DNA from: JACVRW01 sp035650215
GTDB lineage: Bacteria; Actinomycetota; Thermoleophilia; Solirubrobacterales; Thermoleophilaceae
Assembly (NCBI GenBank): GCA_035650215.1
Contig: DASRIC010000064.1
Location: 31,365 to 95,364 of the forward strand
DNA: 64,000 bases
Direction: 5' to 3'
The notes under the pieces are model-generated. The model did not search any database. It saw nothing but the letters and a program-made list of their open reading frames with translations, and had not been told where the DNA came from. Positions within the stretch are counted from its first letter, which is position 1. Each line of letters opens with the position of its first letter. Of this stretch, positions 15,842-23,548 are shown one piece after another. A program made the translations under genes and the position numbers.

Positions 15842-16735
15842 GTGAGCAACCTGATCGAGGCAGGCGAGCTGCGCGAGCGGCTCGGCGACCCGCGCCTGCG
15901 GGTGGTCGACTGCCGCTACGTGCTCGCCGAGCCGGGCGCCGGCGAGGCGCTCTGGCTGGCCGGCCACATCCCTGGCGCGTCGTTCCTGGACCTCGACCGC
16001 GACCTGTCGAGCGAGCCCGGCGCCCGCGGGCGCCACCCGCTGCCCGAGGCGCGCCACTTCGAGGCGGCGGCGCGGCGGGCCGGCATCGGCGCAGCCACGC
16101 TCGTCGTCGCGTACGACGAGGCGGGCGAGGGCGGCGCCGCGCGGCTGTGGTGGCTCCTGCGCCATTTCGGCCACCGGGAGGTTCGCGTCCTGAACGGCGG
16201 GCTGCGCGGCTGGCGGGCGGCCGGCGGCGAGCTCGCGAGCGGTCGCGAGGAGGTCACGGCCGGCGACTTCCGGGCGGGCGAGCCGGCCGCCGGCGACACG
16301 GCGCGGCTCGAGGAGCTCGGCCCTGACCGGGAGGCGCTCCTGCTCGACGCCCGCGCGCCCGAGCGCTTCCGCGGCGAGGTGGAGCCGATCGACGCCGTGG
16401 CGGGGCATATCCCCGGCGCGGTCAACCTCCCCTCCGCCGAGCTCGCGCCCGAGGGGCGCCTGCCGGACCCGAGGGAGCTGCGCGACCGCCTGGCGACCGC
16501 CGGCGCCATGCCCGAGCGCGAGCTCGTGGCCTACTGCGGCTCCGGGGTCGCCGCCTGCAACGTCGTGCTGGCGGCGGCGGAGGCGGGGCTCGACGCGCGG
16601 CTCTACCCGGGGTCGTGGAGCGAGTGGTCGCGCCGGGGTCAGCCCGTCGAGACCGGCCCCTCCGAGGCCCGCCACGAGGTCACTCGCTCGACGTCGAGCC
16701 GCAGCAGCGGGCCCGCCGGCCGGCGCTCGCGATAG
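15842..16735 (+). CDS. Thiosulfate/3-mercaptopyruvate sulfurtransferase
   Basis: About 297 residues with two rhodanese domains. The N-terminal domain has 'VVDCRYVLAEPGAGEALWLA', 'GHIPGASFLDLDRDLS' and 'VVAYDEAGEG', where Asp replaces the catalytic Cys (inactive domain). The C-terminal domain has 'VAYCGSGVAACN' with the active Cys and ends 'LYPGSWSEWSRRGQPVETG'. The loop CGSGVA is closer to the thiosulfate/mercaptopyruvate family SseA. About 30 residues past the usual end run antisense into the next gene, with a 97-nt tail-to-tail overlap. Confidence 0.92.
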   Translation: MSNLIEAGELRERLGDPRLRVVDCRYVLAEPGAGEALWLAGHIPGASFLDLDRDLSSEPGARGRHPLPEARHFEAAARRAGIGAATLVVAYDEAGEGGAARLWWLLRHFGHREVRVLNGGLRGWRAAGGELASGREEVTAGDFRAGEPAAGDTARLEELGPDREALLLDARAPERFRGEVEPIDAVAGHIPGAVNLPSAELAPEGRLPDPRELRDRLATAGAMPERELVAYCGSGVAACNVVLAAAEAGLDARLYPGSWSEWSRRGQPVETGPSEARHEVTRSTSSRSSGPAGRRSR

Positions 16736-17079
16736 GGGGCATAGCGGGCGGCGAGGGCATCGAGCGCGGCCGCGCCCGCCGCAGCATCGACCACGGTCAC
16801 GCGGCCGCGCAGCTCGACCCAGGCCAGCCGCGTCCAATCCTCGTCGTACTCGTCCACGAGCAGCGTCGCCTCCGGCCTGCGCCGCAGCCGCCGCACCCGC
16901 GCGGGCTCGCCCGGGCGCTTGGGCTTGTGGTCGATCGCGCTCCAGACGGCACCCTCGTGCAGGGCGAAGGTCACCGGCAGCACGCGCGGCTCGCCCGCCT
17001 CGTCGAGCAGCCCGAGGCGCGCCACCCGGGCTCGCCGGACCAGCTCGAGGGCCCACCCGGGGACCGTCTCTAGAGTCAC
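16639..17079 (-). CDS. PPOX-class F420-dependent oxidoreductase-like protein
   Basis: 146 residues of the split-barrel pyridoxamine-phosphate-oxidase fold: 'ARVARLGLLDEAGEPRVLPV', 'WSAIDHKPKRPGEPARVRRL' and 'VDEYDEDWTRLAWVELRGRV'. This matches the actinobacterial Rv0121-type F420-binding group (TIGR03668-like). It would use deazaflavin F420 or FMN; the substrate is unknown. It is divergent from an LLM-type flavin/F420 enzyme, so both may belong to F420 metabolism. Confidence 0.85.
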   Translation of the reverse strand: MTLETVPGWALELVRRARVARLGLLDEAGEPRVLPVTFALHEGAVWSAIDHKPKRPGEPARVRRLRRRPEATLLVDEYDEDWTRLAWVELRGRVTVVDAAAGAAALDALAARYAPYRERRPAGPLLRLDVERVTSWRASEGPVSTG

Positions 17080-17108
17080 GAAGCCGAGCCTAGACCCAGG
17101 GAGAAAGC

Positions 17109-17969
17109 ATGGACATCGGCATCGGATTGCCCGCCACGATCCCCGGCGTAACCGGCGACCAGTTCGTGGACTGGTCGCGGCGCGCCGAGACGGCCGGCTT
17201 CTCGACCCTCGGCACGATCGACAGGCTCGTCTACCCGAACTACGAGCCGCTGGTGGCGCTCGCCGCCGCCGCGGCGGTCACCGAGCGGATACGGCTCACC
17301 ACCGCGATCGCGATCCTCCCCTACCGCGCCAACGCCGCGCTTGTGGCCAAGCAGGCGGCCACGGTCCACACCCTGTCGGGTGGGCGGCTCGTGTTCGGCG
17401 CGGCGGTGGGCGGGCGCGAGGACGACTACGAGGCGAGCGGCGTGCCGCTCAAGGGACGCGGCAAGGTCTTCGAAGCGATGCTGCGCGAGATCACGGAGGT
17501 CTGGGGCGGAGCGCCGCGCGGCCTGGCCGGGGGAATCGGGCCGTCCGTCCAGGACGACCCTCCTCAGCTGATCCTGGGCGGCCAGGTGGATGCCACCTTC
17601 CGCCGAGCGGCGAAGTACGGCGACGGCTGGATGGCGGGCGGTGGCCCGCCCGAGCGCTTCCCGGCGGCGCTCGAGAAGCTCGAGGCGGCCTTCCGGGAGG
17701 CCGGCCGGGTCGAGCGGCCGCGAGCGCTGGCGCTCCAGTACTACGCGCTCGGCGACGATCCCGAGGGCGACATCACTCACTCGATCCGGGATTACTACGC
17801 GTTCGCCGGCGAGTACGCGGAGATGCTGGCCGCCGCCGCGGCCAGGACCCCCGAGGCGCTGCGCGAGCGCGTGAAGCAGTTTAAGGACGCGGGCTGCCAG
17901 GAGCTGATCTGGTTCCCGACGTCGAGCGACCCGGTTCAGGTCGACCTGCTGGCCGAGGCCCTGCTCTAG
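17109..17969 (+). CDS. LLM-class flavin/F420-dependent oxidoreductase
   Basis: A 286-residue luciferase-like TIM barrel: 'IGIGLPATIPGVTGDQFVDW', 'RIRLTTAIAILPYRANAALV', 'AATVHTLSGGRLVFGAAVGG' with 'REDDYEASGVP', and 'QLILGGQVDATFRRAAKYGD'. The pattern is that of F420-dependent monooxygenase/dehydrogenase relatives. GGGAGA lies upstream of ATG. Its TAG stop codon is the first three bases of repeat copy 1, so an insertion or recombination at the gene's end may have supplied the stop. Confidence 0.9.
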   Translation: MDIGIGLPATIPGVTGDQFVDWSRRAETAGFSTLGTIDRLVYPNYEPLVALAAAAAVTERIRLTTAIAILPYRANAALVAKQAATVHTLSGGRLVFGAAVGGREDDYEASGVPLKGRGKVFEAMLREITEVWGGAPRGLAGGIGPSVQDDPPQLILGGQVDATFRRAAKYGDGWMAGGGPPERFPAALEKLEAAFREAGRVERPRALALQYYALGDDPEGDITHSIRDYYAFAGEYAEMLAAAAARTPEALRERVKQFKDAGCQELIWFPTSSDPVQVDLLAEALL

Positions 17970-18063
17970 ATGATTCGAAGCAATATCGGCGAGGAGGAGG
18001 ATGGCGCTCCAGCGCAGGTATGGCGCGTCATCCAGGGTGCGGGGGTTTGGGATCAGCCATCTA
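17967..18063. repeat. TAG...CTA structured repeat, copy 1 (97 bp, left part truncated)
   Basis: It begins TAGATGATTCGAAGC and ends GGGATCAGCCATCTA. It shares with copy 2 the blocks ATTCGAAGCAATATCGGCGA and GGTATGGCGCGTCATCCAGG, and the GGGGGTTTGG before the right end, but lacks about 80 bp of the left half and the large central hairpin. The right terminal arm matches copies 2 and 3. Confidence 0.85.
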
Positions 18064-18110
18064 GCGCGGCGGCGCCCACTTCCGTCCTCCTCACGCGGGA
18101 CCATGGGTTC

Positions 18111-18479
18111 GTGGCCAGGGCCAAGCTCCTCCTGGGCGGCACCGCGCTCGGCGTGCGCGTGGCCCGCTCGCTCTACGGGCGCTGGCGCCTGCTCCCTGAG
18201 CCGCACCGCGAGCGCATCGCCCGGCTCGCGGAGCACGCAAAGGAGCAGGCGCTGACGGTGCGCGGCGAGCCCGACCTCGAGCGCGCCGCCGCAGACCTCC
18301 GGGCGGCCAACGAGACGCTCGCCGCCGCTCTCGTGGAGACCGCCGAGGCGGACCCCGAGCGCTCCGCGGAGGAGGTGGCCGAGCTGCGCGAGGACCTGCG
18401 CCGCGAGCTGGCGCGGCTGGCGAGCGCCGAGATCAACGCCTCGCGCACGCCGCGCGAGGCCCCGTCGCAACCCGAATAG
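18111..18479 (+). CDS. Hypothetical protein with charged coiled-coil tail
   Basis: About 122 residues starting at GTG ('VARAKLLLGGTALGVRVARS'), a short hydrophobic/basic N-terminus followed by long Ala/Glu/Arg-rich helices ('ERAAADLRAANETLAAALVE', 'EEVAELREDLRRELARLASA') likely forming a coiled coil. The frame is open back through repeat copy 1 to an ATG at 17970, but that extension is repeat-derived and probably not translated, or recently acquired. No family recognised. It is 7 nt upstream of the DUF427 gene. Confidence 0.6.
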   Translation: MARAKLLLGGTALGVRVARSLYGRWRLLPEPHRERIARLAEHAKEQALTVRGEPDLERAAADLRAANETLAAALVETAEADPERSAEEVAELREDLRRELARLASAEINASRTPREAPSQPE

Positions 18480-18486
18480 CCGAGCG

Positions 18487-18936
18487 GTGGAGTCGGTCTG
18501 GGACTACCCCCGCCCGCCGGTCGTAGAGCCCTCGACCCGTCGCGCTCGCGTGATGCATGGCGGCGTGGCGGTCGCCGACTCGACCAGTGCCCTGCGGGTG
18601 CTCGAGACGAGCCAGCCGCCTGCCATCTACCTCCCGCCCGAGGACGTGCGCATGGACCTTCTCAGCCCGCACCCGCGCCGGACACTGTGCGAGTGGAAGG
18701 GCCAGGCGCGCTACTGGAGCCTCGACGGCGACGAGGCGGCAGCCTGGTCCTACCCCGATCCGGTCGAGGCCTACGGGGCCCTGCGCGACCATCTGGCCTT
18801 TTACCCGCAGCGGGTGGACGCCTGCTACCTCGACGACGAGCTCGTGCAGGCGAACGAGGGCGGCTTCTACGGCGGCTGGATCACGGCCGACATCCGCGGG
18901 CCGTTCAAGGGCGGTCCGGGCACGGCCGGCTGGTAG
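18487..18936 (+). CDS. DUF427 domain-containing protein
   Basis: 149 residues: 'VWDYPRPPVVEPSTRRARV', 'AVADSTSALRVLETSQPPAI' with 'YLPPEDVRMDLL', 'RTLCEWKGQARYWSLDGDEA' and 'DHLAFYPQRVDACYLDDELV'. The conserved C-E-W-K-G and the Y-P..V-D-A motifs define DUF427. Function unknown; homologues are often near F420 or glyoxalase-type genes. GTG start. Its end overlaps the convergent small membrane-protein gene by 32 nt. Confidence 0.9.
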   Translation: MESVWDYPRPPVVEPSTRRARVMHGGVAVADSTSALRVLETSQPPAIYLPPEDVRMDLLSPHPRRTLCEWKGQARYWSLDGDEAAAWSYPDPVEAYGALRDHLAFYPQRVDACYLDDELVQANEGGFYGGWITADIRGPFKGGPGTAGW

Positions 18937-19255
18937 CCACCTGCCGGGCCGGGCGCCGCTTGCGCGGGATGCGCCTGCCCATCCAGGCGTCGAGGTGCTC
19001 GAGGTGGCGGCGGCCGGACGTGAGGCTGTAGACGATCAGGCCCGCGATGAAGGCCGTGTAGACACTCACGTGGCCGGTCAGGGCGAAGTCCCAGATCCCC
19101 AGGCCCACGATTCCGGCGGTGTCGATCACGACGCCGACCACGAACAGGCGAGTGATGTTCTCCATCCCGTATCGGTAGCGGAGCACGAGGAAGGCCGCCA
19201 GCATCGCCCAGAAGGCCGCCTCGAATCCGATTGCGAGAATCCACTTCAGTTCCAT
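18905..19255 (-). CDS. Small three-helix membrane protein
   Basis: 116 residues with hydrophobic segments at about 5-25 ('ILAIGFEAAFWAMLAAFLVL'), 35-57 ('LFVVGVVIDTAGIVGLGIWD') and 62-80 ('HVSVYTAFIAGLIVYSLTSG'), then a basic tail. No family recognised. TATAAA (minus, 19262-19267) lies only 6 nt before ATG, so leaderless expression is likely. It is divergent from a TetR regulator with an inverted repeat between them, and is the probable target of that regulator. Confidence 0.7.
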   Translation of the reverse strand: MELKWILAIGFEAAFWAMLAAFLVLRYRYGMENITRLFVVGVVIDTAGIVGLGIWDFALTGHVSVYTAFIAGLIVYSLTSGRRHLEHLDAWMGRRIPRKRRPARQVATSRPCPDRP

Positions 19256-19261
19256 GGTTTA

Positions 19262-19290
19262 TTTATAGCAGACGTTCGATATAGAATGTG
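19262..19290. promoter_or_regulatory. Divergent control region with imperfect palindrome (probable TetR operator)
   Basis: The 40-bp space holds TATAAA for the minus gene (19262-19267) and TAGAAT for the plus gene (19282-19287), each 6-8 nt from its start codon. Between and over them lies ACGTTC-GATATA-GAATGT (19272-19289), a nearly perfect palindrome that covers the plus -10. Occupancy by the TetR protein would block both start sites. Confidence 0.5.
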
Positions 19291-19295
19291 TCGAG

Positions 19296-19916
19296 ATGCC
19301 GAAGATCGTGGATCACGACGCGCGCCGGGCGGAGCTGGCGGAGGCGGTCTGGCGCCTGGCTTCCACGGAGGGCCTCGAAGCGGTGACGCTGCGCGCCGTG
19401 GCCGCCCAGGCGGGCTGGTCGACGGGCGCGCTGGTGCACTACTTCGCCGACAAGGAGGCGCTGCTGCTGTTCGCCTTCAGGCTCGTGGCGGAGCGCGTCG
19501 GGCGCCGGGTGGCCGCCGCGGCGGAGCGGGAGCCCGACCCGCTCGAGCTCGTGCGCCGGACACTCACCGAGGGGCTGCCACTCGACGCTGAGCGGCGCAC
19601 CGAGACCCGGCTCTGGTTCTCCTTCCTGGGCCTGGCGCTCACGCGCCCGGCGCTGGCCAAGGCCCAGCGCCTGGCCTACCGCGCCTGGCGCGCCCGCGTG
19701 GCGCAGCTGCTGCGCGAGGCGCAGCGGGCCGGCCGGCTTGACCCGGAGCTCGACAGCGAGCGCGAGGCGGCCGCGCTCGTCGCGCTGGTCGACGGCCTGG
19801 CCGTGCAGGCGACCTTCGAGCCGCGCACGCTCAGCGGTCCGCGCCAGCAGGCGCTACTCGACGAGCGGCTGGCGCGACTTCAGGGCAGCGGCGCCGAGCG
19901 CGGCAGCCCCGCCTGA
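19296..19916 (+). CDS. TetR/AcrR-family transcriptional regulator (BetI-like)
   Basis: 206 residues. The N-terminal domain has 'RRAELAEAVWRLASTEGLEA', 'VTLRAVAAQAGWSTGALVHY' and 'FADKEALLLFAF', a complete TetR helix-turn-helix. The C-terminal domain ('AERRTETRLWFSFLGLALTR', 'EREAAALVALVDGLAVQATF') resembles BetI-type ligand domains. It is probably autoregulated through the palindrome covering its -10 and controls the divergent membrane protein. Its end overlaps the convergent secreted-protein gene by 37 nt. Confidence 0.9.
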   Translation: MPKIVDHDARRAELAEAVWRLASTEGLEAVTLRAVAAQAGWSTGALVHYFADKEALLLFAFRLVAERVGRRVAAAAEREPDPLELVRRTLTEGLPLDAERRTETRLWFSFLGLALTRPALAKAQRLAYRAWRARVAQLLREAQRAGRLDPELDSEREAAALVALVDGLAVQATFEPRTLSGPRQQALLDERLARLQGSGAERGSPA

Positions 19917-20530
19917 CTCCAGTAGAGGGTCGAGCCGGCGAGCGCGAGCGAGCCGGGCGCGATGTCGGCTCCGGCCGCCAGGAGGCTGCTCCCGGCGCCG
20001 GGAGCCGCAGTGCGCAGCTCGTAGACCGACGCGCCCGTTCCCTCGTCCCTGACCTCGACGATCCAGGCGACCCTCCCGTCACCCCGTATCACCAGATCCC
20101 TCACCCCGGTCCGGATCGGGGCGCCGCCCGCCCCCACCGGCGGCGCGTCCGGCGCGGCGGCGAGCCGGGCGAGCCGGCGGCCGTCTCGCACCCGCCGGAT
20201 GAAGATCGAGGAGAAGCTCCCGCCGGGATTGGAGTTCACCGTCGCGATCGCCACGAAGCGGCGCGCGAAGCGCGTGAGCTCGACCTCCTCGGCGTCGAAG
20301 AGCACATCCCAGCCGATCTGAGTGCGGCGCCCGCTGCGGTAGCTGCACAGGTAGACGCGGTCGGCGTCGCTCGTGGGCCGGTAGAAGATCCGGCCGCCGA
20401 TGCCGGCGTCCACGGTCCGGGTCCCGGAAGGCCAGCACGTGCCGGCCTTCGGCACCGCGGCGCCCGAAGCGGCGGGCGCCGCCAGCGCGAGGGCGAGTGC
20501 GGCCACCAGCACGACGGGGATCCGACTCAC
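19880..20530 (-). CDS. Secreted hypothetical protein with signal peptide
   Basis: About 216 residues. The N-terminus 'VSRIPVVLVAALALALAAPA' followed by ASGA is a signal peptide with an Ala-x-Ala type cleavage site. The mature part is beta-rich ('GIGGRIFYRPTSDADRVYLC', 'SSIFIRRVRDGRRLARL', 'VRDLVIRGDGRVAWIVEVRD') like a propeller or beta-sandwich; no catalytic motif. I chose GTG at 20530 because GATCAT lies 8 nt upstream; GTG at 20548 is an alternative six codons earlier. Confidence 0.7.
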   Translation of the reverse strand: MSRIPVVLVAALALALAAPAASGAAVPKAGTCWPSGTRTVDAGIGGRIFYRPTSDADRVYLCSYRSGRRTQIGWDVLFDAEEVELTRFARRFVAIATVNSNPGGSFSSIFIRRVRDGRRLARLAAAPDAPPVGAGGAPIRTGVRDLVIRGDGRVAWIVEVRDEGTGASVYELRTAAPGAGSSLLAAGADIAPGSLALAGSTLYWSQAGLPRSAPLP

Positions 20531-20572
20531 GACCGTGGATGATCCCACGTCGGTCGCGTACCGTCATGCGCG

Positions 20573-21520
20573 ATGAGCGGCGCCGCCGACATCCAGCCGC
20601 TCCGCTTCGAGCACGGCGCGCTGCACGTGCTCGACCAGCGTGCGCTGCCCGGGGAGGAGCGCTGGATCGCCTGCGATACGCCCGAGCAGGTGGCCGACTG
20701 CATCCGCACGCTCGCCGTGCGCGGCGCCCCGGCGATCGGCGTGGCCGCGGCCTACGGGCTCGTGCTCGCGGACGACCGCGAGGCGGCGGGGGCGCTGCTG
20801 CGCGCCACCCGGCCGACGGCGGTGAACCTCGGCTGGGCGATCGACCGCTCGCTCGCGGCGGACGACCCGCTCGCGACGGCGCATGAGCTGCATGCGCAGC
20901 AGGAGCGGGCCGACCGGCGCCTGGCCGAGCTCGGCGCCGAGCGCTTCCGCGAGGGCGACCGCGCGCTCACGCACTGCAACACCGGTCCGCTCGCCACGGC
21001 CGGCTACGGCACCGGGGTCGGCGTGCTGCGCGCCGCCTGGGAGCGGGGCTGCCTCGCGAGCGTGTGGGTCGACGAGACGCGGCCGCTGCTCCAGGGCTCG
21101 CGCTTAACCGCCTGGGAGCTCGACCGCGCGGGAATTCCGCACCGCGTGATCGCCGACTCGAGCGCCGGCTCCCTGATGGCCCGCGGACTCGTGGACCGCG
21201 TGGTGGTGGGAGCGGACCGCATCGCCGCCAACGGCGACGTGGCGAACAAGATCGGAACCTACCCGCTCGCGGTGCTGGCCGACCGTCACGGCGTGCCGTT
21301 CTACGTGGCCGCCCCGGTCTCGACGATCGACCCCGCCACGGCCAAGGGCGCCCATATCCCGATCGAGGAGCGCGACCCCGCCGAGGTGGCGGGCTGGGCC
21401 GAGGCCTTCAATCCCGCCTTCGACGTGACCCCCGCCGAGCTCGTGAGCGCCATCTTCACCGAGGCGGGGGTGCTCGAGCCGCCCTTCGACGAGGCGATCC
21501 GCGGTGTCGCTGCGGGCTGA
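20573..21520 (+). CDS. mtnA: S-methyl-5-thioribose-1-phosphate isomerase MtnA
   Basis: 315 residues with the eIF2B-like fold: 'RTLAVRGAPAIGVAAAYGLV', 'THCNTGPLATAGYGTGVGVL', 'WVDETRPLLQGSRLTAWEL', and 'VGADRIAANGDVANKIGTYP' with the catalytic Cys (in HCNTGP) and Asp (in GADRIA). It isomerises methylthioribose-1-phosphate to the ribulose form in methionine salvage. TACCGT lies 8 nt before ATG. The aldolase start lies inside its last codons, so the two are translationally coupled. Confidence 0.95.
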   Translation: MSGAADIQPLRFEHGALHVLDQRALPGEERWIACDTPEQVADCIRTLAVRGAPAIGVAAAYGLVLADDREAAGALLRATRPTAVNLGWAIDRSLAADDPLATAHELHAQQERADRRLAELGAERFREGDRALTHCNTGPLATAGYGTGVGVLRAAWERGCLASVWVDETRPLLQGSRLTAWELDRAGIPHRVIADSSAGSLMARGLVDRVVVGADRIAANGDVANKIGTYPLAVLADRHGVPFYVAAPVSTIDPATAKGAHIPIEERDPAEVAGWAEAFNPAFDVTPAELVSAIFTEAGVLEPPFDEAIRGVAAG

Positions 21521-22064
21521 GCTGGTGGCCGCCGCCCGGACGATGCGCGAGCTCGGCCTCGTGGCCGGCAGCTCGGGCAACCTGAGCGCGCGCGAGGGCG
21601 ACTCGATCCTCATCACCCCGGCCGGTCTCCCCTACCCCGAGCTCACCGAGGACGACCTCGTGGCGCTCTCGCCCGCGGGCGAGCTGCTCGCCGGCAGCCG
21701 GGAGCCCTCGAGCGAGCGGCGCGTGCACCTGGCCGTGTACGCGGCCCGCCCCGACGCCCGCGCGCTAGTGCACACGCATTCCGTGCACGCCACGGCGTGG
21801 AGCTTCGGCGACGAGCCGCTCGACACCGGCACAGGTGAGCTCGACGATGCGGCCGGCGGCGCCGTGCGCACGGCCGCCTTCGCCGAGAGCGGAGGCCAGA
21901 AGCTGGCGGACGCCTGCGTGGAGGCCCTCGGCGAGCGCTCGGCGGTGCTGCTCCGCCGTCACGGCGTGCTCGCGCTCGGGAGCTCGCCGGCGCGGGCGCT
22001 CGACGTGGCGGCGGTCGTCGAGCGCCAGGCGCAGCTGGCCTGGCTCCTGCGCCGGGGCGGATGA
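21504..22064 (+). CDS. Class II aldolase/adducin-family protein
   Basis: 186 residues: 'ELGLVAGSSGNLSAREG', acid/base Glu in 'EPSSERRVHLAVYAARPDA', zinc ligands in 'ALVHTHSVHATAW' and the third His in 'VLLRRHGVLALGSSPARALD'. The family includes L-fuculose-phosphate aldolase, MtnB dehydratase and methylthioribulose-1-phosphate aldolase. Sitting directly behind mtnA it probably acts on methylthioribulose-1-phosphate; whether by dehydration or aldol cleavage cannot be decided from the sequence. GTG start overlapping mtnA by 17 nt, ATGA overlap with the next gene. Confidence 0.88.
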   Translation: MSLRAELVAAARTMRELGLVAGSSGNLSAREGDSILITPAGLPYPELTEDDLVALSPAGELLAGSREPSSERRVHLAVYAARPDARALVHTHSVHATAWSFGDEPLDTGTGELDDAAGGAVRTAAFAESGGQKLADACVEALGERSAVLLRRHGVLALGSSPARALDVAAVVERQAQLAWLLRRGG

Positions 22065-23020
22065 CCGACGCCGACCGCCTGCTCGACGCCGCGCGCCGCC
22101 CGCTCGTGATCGGCATCGGCGGGGGCGGCGACGTGGTCGGCGCGCTGGCCACGGCGGAGGCCTGCCGGCTGCGCGGCGCGGCGCCCGTGGTGGGCGGCGT
22201 GAGCTGGGAGCGGCGGCCGATCGACCCCCGCCCCGGCCCGCGGGCGGCGGCGGAGATCGAGAACGCACGCGAGCTCGCTCCCGGAGTGCTCGCCGCGAGC
22301 GGCGCGACCCGCGTGCGCGAGAGCGGCGTGCTGTTCGCCGAATCGCGGATGGCCGCGCTCCTCGGCGAGGAGTGCGTGCTGGTGGATGCCACGCTCGCCC
22401 CGGCCGCGATCGCGGACGGGATCGAGGCCGCGGCCGCCGGGCTCGGATGCGACCTGCTCGTGTTCCTGGACGTGGGCGGCGACGCGCTCGCCCACGGCGA
22501 CGAGCCGGGCCTCGCCAGCCCGCTCTGCGACGCCCTGTTGATGGCGGCCGCGGCGCGGCTGGCCGCCCGGGCGGAGACGCCGGTCCTGGCGGCGATCTTC
22601 GGCATCGGCTGCGACGGCGAGCTGACCGCGGCCGAGGTGCTCGAGCGGATCGCCGAGGTTGCCGCCGCCGGCGGCCTTGCCGGAGCGCGCGGGCTCACCC
22701 CCGCGGTCGTGGACCGCCTGGATGAGGCGGTGGCCGCCGTGCCCACCGAAGCCAGCGCGCAGGCGCTCCGTTGCTTCCGCGGCGAGACGGGCAGCACCAC
22801 GATCCGGCGCGGCAGGCGCACGGTGGAGCTGTCGCCGCTCGGAGCGCTCACCTTCTTCATCGAGCCGCGGGCCGCGCTGGGCTCGGCGGCACGGCTCGCG
22901 GCGGTCGTCGGCGACGCCCGGGACCTCGATCACGCGAACGAGCTCCTGCACGAGCGCGCCGTGCGAACGGAGCTCGACTATGAACGTGACGCACTTCACA
23001 CAAGCCCGGGCCCTGGCTAG
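22061..23020 (+). CDS. DUF1152 family protein
   Basis: 319 residues. It starts with a nucleotide-binding-like 'RPLVIGIGGGGDVVGALATA', followed by 'APVVGGVSWERRPIDPRPGP', 'GCDLLVFLDVGGDALAHGDE', 'LAAIFGIGCDGELTAAEVLE' and 'LTFFIEPRAALGSAARL', which define DUF1152. The function is unknown. It is coupled to the aldolase by ATGA, so a role in the same pathway (methylthioribose-derived or other sugar phosphate) is a fair inference. Confidence 0.88.
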   Translation: MTDADRLLDAARRPLVIGIGGGGDVVGALATAEACRLRGAAPVVGGVSWERRPIDPRPGPRAAAEIENARELAPGVLAASGATRVRESGVLFAESRMAALLGEECVLVDATLAPAAIADGIEAAAAGLGCDLLVFLDVGGDALAHGDEPGLASPLCDALLMAAAARLAARAETPVLAAIFGIGCDGELTAAEVLERIAEVAAAGGLAGARGLTPAVVDRLDEAVAAVPTEASAQALRCFRGETGSTTIRRGRRTVELSPLGALTFFIEPRAALGSAARLAAVVGDARDLDHANELLHERAVRTELDYERDALHTSPGPG

Positions 23021-23543
23021 CAACCCTTCAGGAGTGCTCAAGCGCCTTCCAGACGGAGCCCCGATCCTGATCCGGTCGATCCGCGCCGACGACAAGCGCA
23101 TGCTGGAGACGGGGCTGCGGCAGCTCTCAGACGAGAGCGTGCAGCGGCGCTTCCTCACACCCAAGCGCAGCTTCAGCCGGGCGGAGCTGCGATATCTCAC
23201 TGAGGTGAACGGCCGCGATCATGTGGCACTGGTGGTCGAAAGTCCGACCGATCCAGCGCGCCGCCTGATCGCGGTCGGACGCTTCGTCCGCCTCCAGGAC
23301 GATCCCGCCGCCGCCGAAGTGGCGATCGTCGTCGCGGACGAGTGGCAGCGTCGCGGCATCGGCTCGCAGCTCGCCGAGCTCCTGGCGGCCAAAGCACGCT
23401 TCTTCGGCATCCGCCGCTTCACGGCGACCATGGCGTCGGACAACGTCCCCGCCCACCGGCTGATGGAAAAGCTCACCAGCCACCTCGACGAGCACCACGC
23501 GGGCGCAGGCGTGTCCGAACTGGTGCTCGAGCTCGCGGCCTGA
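22980..23543 (+). CDS. GNAT-family N-acetyltransferase
   Basis: About 187 residues with the GNAT core: 'ILIRSIRADDKRMLETGLRQ', 'AVGRFVRLQDDPAAAEVAIV', the acetyl-CoA pyrophosphate loop 'DEWQRRGIGSQLAELLAAKA', and 'TATMASDNVPAHRLMEKL'. Close to the C-terminal GNAT modules of Pat-type protein acetyltransferases. Substrate unknown. The ATG lies 41 nt inside DUF1152, so it is the fourth gene of the mtnA operon. The stop is 5 bp before repeat copy 2. Confidence 0.85.
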   Translation: MNVTHFTQARALASNPSGVLKRLPDGAPILIRSIRADDKRMLETGLRQLSDESVQRRFLTPKRSFSRAELRYLTEVNGRDHVALVVESPTDPARRLIAVGRFVRLQDDPAAAEVAIVVADEWQRRGIGSQLAELLAAKARFFGIRRFTATMASDNVPAHRLMEKLTSHLDEHHAGAGVSELVLELAA

Positions 23544-23548
23544 GCGGC

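Noticed and set aside
17970..18110. Repeat-derived N-terminal extension (MIRSNIGEEE...) of the coiled-coil protein
   Set aside because: The extension is the translated repeat copy 1; the same words appear in copy 2 in an unrelated context, so it is not a conserved protein domain.
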